Made by a program: the position numbers and the translations under genes. A stretch of DNA of 64,000 nt from the NCBI GenBank assembly GCA_024638655.1, contig JAHEJW010000010.1, positions 1 through 64,000 on the forward strand, given 5' to 3'. The notes below the pieces were generated by a model. It did not search any database. It worked only from the letters and a program-made list of their open reading frames with translations, and was not told the DNA's origin. The first letter of the stretch is position 1. Every line of letters begins with the position of its first letter. The stretch is from a bacterium. Its GTDB lineage: Bacteria > Actinomycetota > Acidimicrobiia > Spongiisociales > ZC4RG35. Shown piece by piece: positions 49,832 through 59,000 of this stretch.

Positions 49832-50819
49832 AACAATGAAATTCGAGGATCCGACGGGTGAGGGGCGGACTATCGAGCTGGACAAGTTCGAGGTGCCTGC
49901 CAGCATCGATGACACCGATCTGCGTCTCAGGAAGATCCCCGAACCCGATCCCCACTACGTAGATCTGGGGATGCTCTATCGGTTCGCGCAGCTCGAGGAA
50001 GCGCGCCGCAACGGAGTCGACGGGCTGGTCCCGCTCCATGTCGCGGTGAAGGGGCACATGGGCACGGGCAAGGATCACGACATCGAGCAATTCGCCGCCG
50101 CCATGGGCCTGCCCTACTTCCGCATCCCACTCACCGGGGAGGTGAGGGATGTGACGTTGATCGGATCGACCAGGTTGCACGGAGACGGTAAAGGCGGGAC
50201 GGAGAGTCGTTGGGAGGACGGTGACATCACCCGAGCTCTCCGGGGCCCCGCTCTGCTCAATCTGTCCGAGCTGAACGCAGCCGGAGCGGAGACGCTGTTC
50301 GCCTTGCATGGGCTGCTCGACCGATACTCGGCGCTCGACCTCCCCAATGGCGAGACGATCCGACTGCGGACCGACGTCAGGATCTTTGGGACGATGAACC
50401 CGACGGACATTCGTGACTATGCGGGGACACAGACCCTGAACAAGGCGTTTGCCGACCGCTGGGTGATCTGGGAGAAGAAGTTCCCCGCTGACGAACAGGT
50501 CAGGGCAATGCTGGAGCGCCGTTACCCGAACCTCAAGAAGGACTACGTCGAGGCGATCGCCAGACTGACTGTCGAGATCAACGCCTCTTTCGACACGCCT
50601 GACGCCGGCGTCCGAGTCGAGACACCACTATCCCTTCGGACGATCCTCGACAGGCTCCCCACGGGCCTGGTCATCTACTCGACCCGCGAGGATCCACTCC
50701 GATCGGCCTGGGAAGAATTCGTCTTGCCCCAGGTAGACGTCTACGACCGCGACCACTACGAGACAGTCTGGAACGCGGTTGTGAGGAAGGGCCCATCTGG
50801 CAAGCCCTTCGCCAAGTGA
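49824..50819 (+). CDS. MoxR/CobS-like AAA protein with altered Walker motifs
   Basis: 331 residues from TTG, set by AAGGAG 8 bases upstream; ATG at 49836 has no site. The AAA core resembles MoxR/CobS: GHMGTGKDHDIEQFAAAMG, TLIGSTRLHG, GALLNLSELNAAGAETLF-like Walker B region, then FGTMNPTDIRDYAG (sensor 1). The Walker A ends GKD (D84), where Ser or Thr coordinates Mg, and Walker B reads LNLSELN with Ser148 for the usual Asp, although Glu149 is kept. ATP hydrolysis may therefore be weak or absent. Translated by coupling with the VWA gene. The pair resembles NorQ/NorD or CobS/CobT-type chaperones. Confidence 0.87.
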   Translation: MPETMKFEDPTGEGRTIELDKFEVPASIDDTDLRLRKIPEPDPHYVDLGMLYRFAQLEEARRNGVDGLVPLHVAVKGHMGTGKDHDIEQFAAAMGLPYFRIPLTGEVRDVTLIGSTRLHGDGKGGTESRWEDGDITRALRGPALLNLSELNAAGAETLFALHGLLDRYSALDLPNGETIRLRTDVRIFGTMNPTDIRDYAGTQTLNKAFADRWVIWEKKFPADEQVRAMLERRYPNLKKDYVEAIARLTVEINASFDTPDAGVRVETPLSLRTILDRLPTGLVIYSTREDPLRSAWEEFVLPQVDVYDRDHYETVWNAVVRKGPSGKPFAK

Positions 50820-50914
50820 GCGGGTTCCGCAACCGGCGAACGACCGACTCGCGATGCTGCCCCAAACAGGTGTCCCCGACCGACCTGTCGCCCGGCTGTA
50901 CGGTTATCTGACCC

Positions 50915-51997
50915 ATGGCCTATGACCTCGGCAACCCCGAGCTCGACGAGCGAATTCTTCAGCTGGTGGATGACGCCTCCGACGGTGACAACCAGGACCT
51001 CATCGCCGAGATGATCACCACCGTTCTGAAGCTCCATCGCGACAACTCCGTTCGAGGCGACCTCAAGTTGATCAACACCGCCTTGAAGGAGATGCGCTAC
51101 TCCAACCTGGTGTTCTCCCGCCACGACGAGCCGAAGGTGACCATTTACGGGTCGGCCCGACTCCACGAGGGTGATCGCGACTACGAGACGACCGTCGAGT
51201 TCGCCAGGATGATGGTGGAACACGGCTGGGGCGTGATCACCGGGGCCGGCCCGGGGATCATGGAGGCAGGAAATCGCGGGGCGGGGATCGAGAACTCGTA
51301 CGGGGTGAACATCCGGCTCCCCTTCGAGGCCTCCGCGAACAGATTTCTCTCTCCCGAGCGTACGGTGAACTTCAAGTACTTCTTCACCCGCAAACTCGGA
51401 TTCGTCAAGGAGTCCCACGCCTTCGTGATCCTTCCTGGTGGCTTTGGGACTCTGGACGAGGCGTTCGAGCTGATCACCCTGATTCAGACCGGAAAGAGCG
51501 ATCTCCACCCAGTCGTGCTCCTCGAGTCCCCCGACACCACCTACTGGGGGCCAGTTCTGGATTTCATCGCCAATGTCCAGCTGAGCCGCAGCTTGATCTC
51601 CGATTCGGATCTGGCCCTGCTCCTGCACACCAAGAGCCCCGCCGCGGCTCGTGACCACATCCGCCAGTTCTATTCGAACTATCACTCCCAGCGCTACGCG
51701 GGGGGCCGGCTGATACTTCGGCTTCGCCAGGCCCCCTCCGATGAGGACCTGGAACGTCTGAACGGTGAGTTCGACGACATCGTGGTCGAGGGGCGAATCG
51801 ATAGGACCGAGCCGACGCAGGCCGAGATCGAGGATGATGACGCGCTCGACTACGACCGCATCTCATTTGTTTTCGACCGACGCCATTTCGGTCGTCTTCG
51901 TCAGCTCATCGACCAGCTCAACGAGATCGCCGACCTGCCAGGGACGACCCAGATACCCACGCCAATGGGAGAAGAGCAGGCAGAAAGGCCCTGGTAG
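50915..51997 (+). CDS. LOG-family Rossmann protein
   Basis: 360 residues. Lysine-decarboxylase-like motif PGGFGTLDE and VTGAGPGIMEAGNRGAG (YGSARLH before it) mark the LOG/TIGR00730 fold, whose characterised members are phosphoribohydrolases that free cytokinins or nucleobases from nucleoside monophosphates. It is longer than classical LOG (about 190): the first 75 and the last 120 residues have no assigned domain. Active site residues are intact. Confidence 0.88.
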   Translation: MAYDLGNPELDERILQLVDDASDGDNQDLIAEMITTVLKLHRDNSVRGDLKLINTALKEMRYSNLVFSRHDEPKVTIYGSARLHEGDRDYETTVEFARMMVEHGWGVITGAGPGIMEAGNRGAGIENSYGVNIRLPFEASANRFLSPERTVNFKYFFTRKLGFVKESHAFVILPGGFGTLDEAFELITLIQTGKSDLHPVVLLESPDTTYWGPVLDFIANVQLSRSLISDSDLALLLHTKSPAAARDHIRQFYSNYHSQRYAGGRLILRLRQAPSDEDLERLNGEFDDIVVEGRIDRTEPTQAEIEDDDALDYDRISFVFDRRHFGRLRQLIDQLNEIADLPGTTQIPTPMGEEQAERPW

Positions 51998-52047
51998 CCC
52001 TGGCTGGCCCTTGGGAATACTCTCGCACCCGCGGCTAGAATTGGCTG

Positions 52048-52779
52048 GTGCGCGACATCCTCTCAGACCTCGTGGCAGAGCAACAATTCCTCGATCAGTC
52101 TCTGCAGCGCATCCCTATCAAGGTCTGGGATCTGATGACCCCGATGAAGCCGTGGACTGTGAGGGACACCATCGCCCACCTGGCCCACTTCGAGGAGCTC
52201 GGAGCCGACACAATCAATGGTGGTGATCGGGTCAAGGAGTGGCAGAAGGCCTCCGATCTGAAATCTCTCGAGCAGCGAGCCATCAAGAAAGGCCGTTCGA
52301 TGCGGCCCCAAGACGTCATCGAGTGGTGGCGCGGGGGTCGGGCCAAGGTCGTAGAGCCGCTTTCTCACATGAATGCCGAAGATCGCATCGAGTGGATCGC
52401 AGGCGATATGAGCGCCAGGACGTTCGCCACGTTCCGGCTAATGGAGACATGGATGCACGGTCTCGACATCTATGAGACGCTCGACATCGAAGTCGAGGAC
52501 ACGCCACGCATCCGCCATGTGTGTTGGCTCGGATGGAAGACCCTCCCATATGCCTTCAAGCGGGCCGGGGAGCACTATGAGCCGGTTCGGGTCGAGGTCA
52601 TCGGGCCCGGGTATGCCAAGTGGGTGTACGGTCCGAACGACACCGATCAGCTGATCAAAGGATCGGCGTCGGATTGGGCCCGGATCGCGGTTCGCCGTGC
52701 CAAGCCTGAGGACACGCGTTTGAAGATCAACGGCGAATTCGCCCAGAAGGCCGTCCAAGTAGCACGCGCCTACCTGTGA
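52048..52779 (+). CDS. TIGR03084/maleylpyruvate isomerase-like metal-binding protein
   Basis: 243 residues from GTG. DinB-like four-helix fold: MKPWTVRDTIAHLAHFEELG and ATFRLMETWMHGLDIYET contain the two His regions of the metal site found in mycothiol-dependent maleylpyruvate isomerase relatives. The C-terminal half is a sterol-carrier-like domain (VYGPNDTDQLIKGSASDWARIAVRR in part). The substrate is unknown. First gene of a three-gene set with GTGA junctions. Confidence 0.85.
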   Translation: MRDILSDLVAEQQFLDQSLQRIPIKVWDLMTPMKPWTVRDTIAHLAHFEELGADTINGGDRVKEWQKASDLKSLEQRAIKKGRSMRPQDVIEWWRGGRAKVVEPLSHMNAEDRIEWIAGDMSARTFATFRLMETWMHGLDIYETLDIEVEDTPRIRHVCWLGWKTLPYAFKRAGEHYEPVRVEVIGPGYAKWVYGPNDTDQLIKGSASDWARIAVRRAKPEDTRLKINGEFAQKAVQVARAYL

Positions 52780-53570
52780 GCTCCACCATTCCCCACCTGG
52801 TGGGGATGGTCCATCTCCAGCCTCTACCCGGTGCACCCGGCTTCAGCGGCTCGATCGACGAGGCAATAGCGGGAGCCGTGGCCGATGCTGTGGTCCTCGC
52901 CGAAGCCGGTTTTCCAGCTCTGATGATCGAGAATTTCGGCGACGTCCCGTTTACAAGCGACCATGTTGCAGCAGAGACGACCGCCTCCATCACCAGGGCG
53001 GTGATGGCCATCGGAGCTGCAACCAAGCTGCCTATCGGCGTGAATGTTCTGAGAAACGACGCACTGGCAGCGCTCGGCATTGCCGCGGCGACCAATGCCG
53101 AGTTCATCAGAGTGAACGTCCTCACCGGTGTGATGTACACAGATCAAGGGCCGATCGTGGGCCGCGCTGCCGAACTAGCCCGGAAACGCTCTGCCATCGC
53201 CCCTTGGGTCGAGATTTGGGCGGACGTCATGGTCAAGCACGCCACTCCCCCGGCCGGGCAGGAGACAGGGCAAGCGGCTGCGGATACAGTCGAGCGCGGG
53301 CTTGCTGATGCGGTCATCGTGTCCGGCCCAGGTACGGGCTCGGCTCCGCAATTCGGTGAAGCCGAGTTGGTGAGGAACGCAGTGCCCAAGGAGACGCGTT
53401 TGGTCATAGGGTCCGGCGCAACACCCGCGAACCTGGCCAGTTTGGCCCAGGTGGCCGACTCCTTCATCGTCGGGACTTCGATCAAGCGCGATGGACGCAC
53501 CGCCGGCCCCGTGGATCCAGACAAGGCGAGGCAGCTCGTCGGTGTGGCCCGGGACTGCGGCATCACGTGA
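52776..53570 (+). CDS. BtpA/SgcQ-family TIM-barrel protein
   Basis: 264 residues, GTG start overlapping the previous stop (GTGA). LVGMVHLQPLPGAPGF, AGFPALMIENFGDVPF and GLADAVIVSGPGTGSAP are the family signature. Known relatives are cyanobacterial BtpA (photosystem I build-up) and E. coli SgcQ, so no firm function can be given in this organism. Confidence 0.88.
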   Translation: MSSTIPHLVGMVHLQPLPGAPGFSGSIDEAIAGAVADAVVLAEAGFPALMIENFGDVPFTSDHVAAETTASITRAVMAIGAATKLPIGVNVLRNDALAALGIAAATNAEFIRVNVLTGVMYTDQGPIVGRAAELARKRSAIAPWVEIWADVMVKHATPPAGQETGQAAADTVERGLADAVIVSGPGTGSAPQFGEAELVRNAVPKETRLVIGSGATPANLASLAQVADSFIVGTSIKRDGRTAGPVDPDKARQLVGVARDCGIT

Positions 53571-54355
53571 ACTCGATACGGACCAGGACCGAGGAAGGCG
53601 TCACCGTGGTCACCCTCGATCGGCCCGAGGTCCGCAACGCACTCACCGGCGAAGAGATGCTCGATGGGCTGCTCGACGCCATAGACGCTGCCGAGGCGGA
53701 CCCTGAGATCGGGGTTCTGGTCATCGACGCTGAGGGCCCCGCTTTCTCGGCAGGCGGCGATGTCAAGGCGATGGCTGCACGCGAGGGGATGTTCGCCGGC
53801 GATGCGGCAAATCTGATAGAGAACTATCGCCAGGGGATTCAGCAGCTGACCCGTTTCATGGCCACCACCGACCTCGTCACCATCGCCGCCGTCGATGGAC
53901 CGGCAATCGGAGCCGGCTTCGATCTCGTGCTCGGGTGTGATCTGCGAGTGGGGTCACCACGCGCGAGGTTCGCCCACACGTTCATCGAAATGGGAATCAT
54001 CCCAGGAGATGGCGGTGCCTGGCTCCTGCCGAGGGTGGTGGGCTGGCAGAGGGCAACGGAGCTGGCTTTGACGGCGCGCTCCGTCGATGCCGAAGAAGCC
54101 GCACGCCTGGGAATACTCCTGGACGTGGTCCCCTCAGACGAGCTCGAAGCTCGGGTGAGCAACCTGGCCGGAACGATCGCCTCCAAGCCGCGCCCAGCGG
54201 TGATCATGGCGAAGAGGCTGTTGCGCCAGGCCAGATCGATGGACCTCGACGGGTTCCTCGAGCTGTCCGCGGCCCTCCAGTCGGCGGCTCATGCCACCCC
54301 CGAGCATCTCGAAGCCGTCAACGAATACGTTGCCCGGCTCAAGGACCGCGACTGA
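53567..54355 (+). CDS. enoyl-CoA hydratase/isomerase family protein
   Basis: 262 residues from GTG 53567, again overlapping the upstream TGA. Crotonase motifs: PAFSAGGDVKAM (oxyanion hole), DGPAIGAGFDLVLGCDLRV and a catalytic-loop Glu in FIEMGIIPGDGG. Hydration of enoyl-CoA, or a related crotonase reaction. The role together with the other two genes of this set is open. Confidence 0.93.
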   Translation: MNSIRTRTEEGVTVVTLDRPEVRNALTGEEMLDGLLDAIDAAEADPEIGVLVIDAEGPAFSAGGDVKAMAAREGMFAGDAANLIENYRQGIQQLTRFMATTDLVTIAAVDGPAIGAGFDLVLGCDLRVGSPRARFAHTFIEMGIIPGDGGAWLLPRVVGWQRATELALTARSVDAEEAARLGILLDVVPSDELEARVSNLAGTIASKPRPAVIMAKRLLRQARSMDLDGFLELSAALQSAAHATPEHLEAVNEYVARLKDRD

Positions 54356-54534
54356 ACCTGAAACCCGTGTCGTGCGCCGGCGCCAGAGGCGCTGCCGACG
54401 GGCTGGCGAGGGGTCCTGACGCGGCCCCCGCCACGTGCCGGCGTGTAGTAGACGCCTTGGTCCGATAGGTCTTCGACCACATCGGCCAGGTCCTTTCCCA
54501 CTTGTAGACACAGCCATTGAGGCTCAAGACCCAT
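54289..54534 (-). CDS. possible small protein antisense to the crotonase end
   Basis: 81 codons from ATG 54534. The first 38 residues (MGLEPQWLCLQVGKDLADVV and on to QGVYYTPARGG) have coding-like composition; the rest becomes Arg/Ser-rich and overlaps the end of the enoyl-CoA hydratase gene. No ribosome binding site. It is the only candidate gene in the 54356-54640 gap, which otherwise holds GC-rich inverted words and no clear signal. Confidence 0.25.
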   Translation of the reverse strand: MGLEPQWLCLQVGKDLADVVEDLSDQGVYYTPARGGGRVRTPRQPVGSASGAGARHGFQVQSRSLSRATYSLTASRCSGVA

Positions 54535-54640
54535 GTCGATGTGACGAAGTTACGTAACCATATGGAGCATCAAACCGTTTACCTACTTGTTGACGCCGCG
54601 CCGAAAGGGCGAGGGAGAACGAGAACACGGGGATAGGACA

Positions 54641-55216
54641 ATGAGGGAGATACCGAGAGACATCCTGATCGAAGTCATGGAGGACGTGATCGAAGACCTT
54701 CACGGACATGTCCACCGCGTCTCCGACCTGGCCGTGAATCTCGGGACCGGACTCGGTCTCGCTGAACAGGATCTCGATCGTCTTGCGCTTGCAGGTGTCC
54801 TCCACGACGTCGGGAAGATCCACCTCGATCCGTCCATCCTCGGAAAGCCCGGGCCCCTCTCCGACTCTGAGTTCGAGTTGATGCGCCGCCACCCCGAGCT
54901 CGGCTTCGCAATGACACGCAATCGACTCGATTCCAAGGTGGCAGAAGCCATCCTCTACCACCACGAGCGGTGGGATGGCGCGGGTTATCCCTTCGGCCTG
55001 ACGGCCGAAGAGATACCGATTCTCAGCCGGGTGGTGCTGGTCTCCGACGCATTCGACGCAATGACCTCGGTCAGGGCCTATCAGCCGGCCCTTCCTGTCG
55101 ACTACGCAGTGAACGAGATCCGCAGCAACGCCGGCACCCAGTTCGACCCTCAGGTGGTCGAGATCTTCCTCGAGTTGGCATCCATGGAGATGCTGCCTCT
55201 AGAGCTCATCGCCTGA
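54641..55216 (+). CDS. HD-GYP-domain phosphodiesterase-like protein
   Basis: 191 residues. An HD-GYP domain fills the protein: HVHRVSDLA, AGVLHDVGKIHLD (HD), RRHPELG, YHHERWDGAGYP (the GYP motif) and SDAFDAMTSVRAY. This set of residues normally binds two or three metals and hydrolyses cyclic di-GMP. No sensor or receiver domain is attached, so it is a stand-alone enzyme. ATG 54641 with GATAGGA upstream. TTG at 54587 would add 18 charged residues. Confidence 0.9.
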   Translation: MREIPRDILIEVMEDVIEDLHGHVHRVSDLAVNLGTGLGLAEQDLDRLALAGVLHDVGKIHLDPSILGKPGPLSDSEFELMRRHPELGFAMTRNRLDSKVAEAILYHHERWDGAGYPFGLTAEEIPILSRVVLVSDAFDAMTSVRAYQPALPVDYAVNEIRSNAGTQFDPQVVEIFLELASMEMLPLELIA

Positions 55217-55312
55217 ACCAACCGACGATCTGGTCCATTCCCCCTCCCTGAGACTCGAACAATGGATAACTTACCGCCGATTGGCTCGCGTGTTCTCATC
55301 TAGGAGGTCGAA

Positions 55313-55996
55313 ATGCGCAGGCGAGCGCTTCTTGTGGCCCTCTGTCTCTTCGTCGGTGCTTGTGGTACCGACGAGGCCCAACAGCAGCCGGACGCTGCGG
55401 GCACGGAGGCACCGGCATCCTCGATGACCTCGTCGGCGAGTCCCACGACCACTCCGCCGGCGATCACCACAACTCTCGCCGTGACCACGACAGCCGACGA
55501 CTGGGACTCGATCAAATCGTGGGTGGGGGGTCCAGCTGGCGAGTATCGGACACGCGTTTTTCAACCCCCATTCCGATTCACCACGACAGGTGCACTGTCT
55601 TCGATCATCGTATGTCAGGAGGTAGAGGCGATCGTTCGAGTGAGCGACGGCTCGTTCTACGGGATCTGGGCATATCGATTCGACACAGGTGGAGTCGACG
55701 AGGCAAGAGCTTTCCTCGAAGAGCATCCTGCGATTTCTGTGAGTTCGAGCGTTCCGGTCGAAGTGGGTGGAGCTCCAGGGGTGGTGCTCAGCGCAGATCT
55801 GGTGGAGAACCTGGTCCTGGGTCCCTTCTGTGAAGCGACTTTCCAGATCGAAATCGGTTCGGCTGTCGACATCTACATCCTGGATGTCGCCGGAAAGACC
55901 GTGACGATTCTCGTCGAGAGCGTCCCGCGGGTCCCAGCCGAAGACATCACGGCAATCATCGAATCCATCGAGTGGAAGGACCTCTCCGGAGACTGA
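55313..55996 (+). CDS. secreted lipoprotein of unknown function
   Basis: 227 residues. Signal peptide with lipobox LFVGAC (Cys17), a Thr/Ser/Pro-rich linker to about 62, then a globular domain with repeated strands (SSIIVCQEVEAIVRVSD, GIWAYRFDTGG, VPVEVGGAPGVVLSAD). AGGAGG upstream of the ATG. The lone Cys pair may form a disulfide outside the cell. No family recognised. Confidence 0.75.
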   Translation: MRRRALLVALCLFVGACGTDEAQQQPDAAGTEAPASSMTSSASPTTTPPAITTTLAVTTTADDWDSIKSWVGGPAGEYRTRVFQPPFRFTTTGALSSIIVCQEVEAIVRVSDGSFYGIWAYRFDTGGVDEARAFLEEHPAISVSSSVPVEVGGAPGVVLSADLVENLVLGPFCEATFQIEIGSAVDIYILDVAGKTVTILVESVPRVPAEDITAIIESIEWKDLSGD

Positions 55997-56038
55997 AGCC
56001 CGGGAAGATTTGTCGCCCCGCCCTGATACCTTCGGGTC

Positions 56039-59000
56039 ATGGAGTCGCCACAAGGCTTCACCAGGGCAACTCGAACATGGTTCGAAGCCTCTTTCAACGC
56101 GCCCACACCCGCCCAGGAGCTCGGTTGGCCCTCCATTGCTGCCGGAGATCACACACTGATCCATGCCCCGACCGGTTCTGGGAAGACCCTCGCCGCGTTT
56201 CTGTGGACACTCGATCGACTCCTGTCCGAGCCGCTGCCCGATCCGAGCGAGCGATGCCGTGTCCTCTACGTATCACCGCTCAAGGCGCTGGCCCATGACG
56301 TCGAGCGCAATCTGCGCGCTCCCCTCGCCGGGATAAGACACGCCGCCGAGCGGCTGGGAGGTGAGCGGTTACCCGAGTTGGAGACCTTCCTTCGAACCGG
56401 TGACACCCCGCAACAGGAGAGGAGGCGGATGGAAAGGCATCCGCCCGACATCCTGATCACCACGCCCGAGTCCCTCTACTTGATGCTCACCTCCGCGGTT
56501 CGGAGCGTCCTGAGCTCCGTCCGCTGGGTGATCGTCGACGAGGTCCACGCGGTGGCGGGCTCCAAACGGGGAGCCCACCTCGCCCTCTCCCTCGAACGTC
56601 TCGAGGAGCTCACGAGCAGACCGCCCCAACGCATCGGCCTCTCGGCTACGCAGCGCCCCCTGGAGACGATCGCACGTTTCCTTGGTGGTGGCACCGTCGA
56701 GAACGACTCGTGGCGCGAGCGTCCGGTTCATATCGTCGACGTGCCCGGCGAAAGAGACCTGGACATCGAGATAGTCGTTCCCGTCGAGGACATGAACGAG
56801 CCCGGTGAGCCGGACCCACTAGACCCGGACAGACAGACGAAGCGGTCGATCTGGCCCGCCATATACCCGCGGCTCCTCGACCAGATCCAACGTCACAAGT
56901 CGACCATCCTGTTCGCCAATTCACGGCGTCTGGCCGAGAGGATCTGCTCCGAGATCAACAATCTCGCCGGCGAGGAGATCGCCAGAGCCCATCACGGGTC
57001 CGTCGCCAGGGAACAGCGTCTGGAGATCGAGGAGGGGCTGAAGAAGGGTGAGCTCAAGGCGGTCGTCGCAACGTCCTCGTTGGAACTGGGCATAGACATG
57101 GGCTCTGTAGACCTGGTGCTCCAGGTCGAGGCTCCCAACTCGGTTGCCTCCGGACTGCAGCGTGTCGGCCGATCCGGCCATCAGGTCGGCGGGGTGTCCA
57201 AGGCGAAGATCTACCCGAAGTACCGCGGAGACCTATTGGTCTCAACGGTCATTGCAGAACAGATGGTCCGCAGACATGTCGAGCCGACGACGATCCCGGC
57301 GAATCCGATCGATGTGCTCGCCCAACAGTTGGTGGCTCAGATCGTCAGCGGTGACACCACCTCCGAGCACCTCTACGAAACGACGCGGCGGGCAGCGCCC
57401 TACGCCACGCTCACCCGACAGGTATTCGATGAGACGCTCGACATGCTCGCCGGGCGCTATCCCTCCGATCTCTTCGCTGAACTGCGGCCGAGGGTCACAT
57501 GGGACCGAGCAACCGACACAGTGGTCGCTCGACCCGGCGCGCGACAGCTCGCCGTGACCAACCCGGGAACCATCCCCGATCGCGGGCTCTACAGAGTGAC
57601 CCTCCCGGAAGGCAGCCGCGTCGGGGAGCTCGACGAGGAGATGGTCTACGAGTCTCGCGAAGGCGACACATTCGTTCTCGGCTCCACCGCCTGGAAGATC
57701 ACCCGAATCACCCACGACAGGGTCGAAGTGGTGCCTGCGCCGGCAGACGCGGCGCCCCGGATGCCGTTCTGGCACGGTGACATGCTGGGCCGATCGCTGG
57801 AGACGGGTCGAGCCGTTGGAGCCTTCACCCGCCAGATCGCAGGGCTCGATCAGGACAAAGCCCTCGATGAGCTCCAGGGCACCTACCGCCTCGACGAGTT
57901 CGCCGCCAGGAACCTGGTCAACTATCTCGCAGAAGAGCGGGAGGCGACTGGCGTACTGCCCACCGATCAAACGATCGTCGTTCAGAGGTTCAGGGACGAG
58001 ATAGGTGATTGGAGGGTGGTGCTGCTGTCGCCGCTCGGAGCCCGAGTTCATGCGCCCTGGGCCATGGCCCTGCGTCATCGCTTTCGGACGCGCTACGACT
58101 CTGATGTCGACGTCATATGGTCCGATGACGGCATCGCCTTCCGCTTCCCCGACTCCGACGACCCTCCGGAGGCCGAAGATCTGCTCGCCGAGCCGGAGGA
58201 GGTGGAGCAACTGCTGATCGAGCACATATCCGATACGGCGCTGTTCGCCGCGCGATTCCGTGAGGCGGCCGGGCGCTCTCTGCTCTTGCCGCGTCGTCGA
58301 CCGGGCGAGAGGACACCACTGTGGCTCCAGCGCCGGAAATCGGCCGACCTGCTCGGGGTGGCCAAGCAGTTCGGCTCTTTTCCGATCCTGCTCGAGGTCT
58401 ACCGAGAGATCCTGCGTGACGATTTCGACCTGCCGGCACTTCAAGAGGTGCTCGGGCAGATCAGATCGAGAAAGATCCGGCTCGTCTCGGTGGACACCAC
58501 CTCACCGAGCGCTTTCGCCTCCTCCTTGCTCTTCTCGTTCGTGGCCGCCTACCTCTACGAAGCAGACGCCCCGCTGGCAGAGAGACGCGCAGCCGCCCTG
58601 ACTCTCGACCGAGAGCTGCTTCGCGAGCTCCTCGGCGAAGGCGAGCTGCGGGAGCTGATAGACCCCGAAGTGGTTGCCGCCGTCGAGCTGGAGCTGCAGC
58701 ACCTCACCGACAATCGTCGTGCCCGCTCGGTGGACGGGGTGCATGACCTACTCAAAGACCTCGGCCCTCTCGGAATCGACGACATCTCGATCAGGACAGA
58801 GGCAGTCGACGTGGATCATGCGCTCGAAGAGCTGGAGAGCAGCCGGCGGGTGGTGCCGGTGACGATGGGCGGAGAACCTTCGTGGGCGGCCATCGAGGAC
58901 GCGTCCCGACTGCGCGATGCTCTCGGCGTTCAACCGCCGCCCGGGGTCCCCCATGTCTTCCTGGAGCCGGTCCCCGACCCCCTCGGCGATGTGGTCGGTA

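Noticed and set aside
57242-58444. 400-codon minus-strand ORF
   Set aside because: Antisense to lhr; composition is shadow-like.
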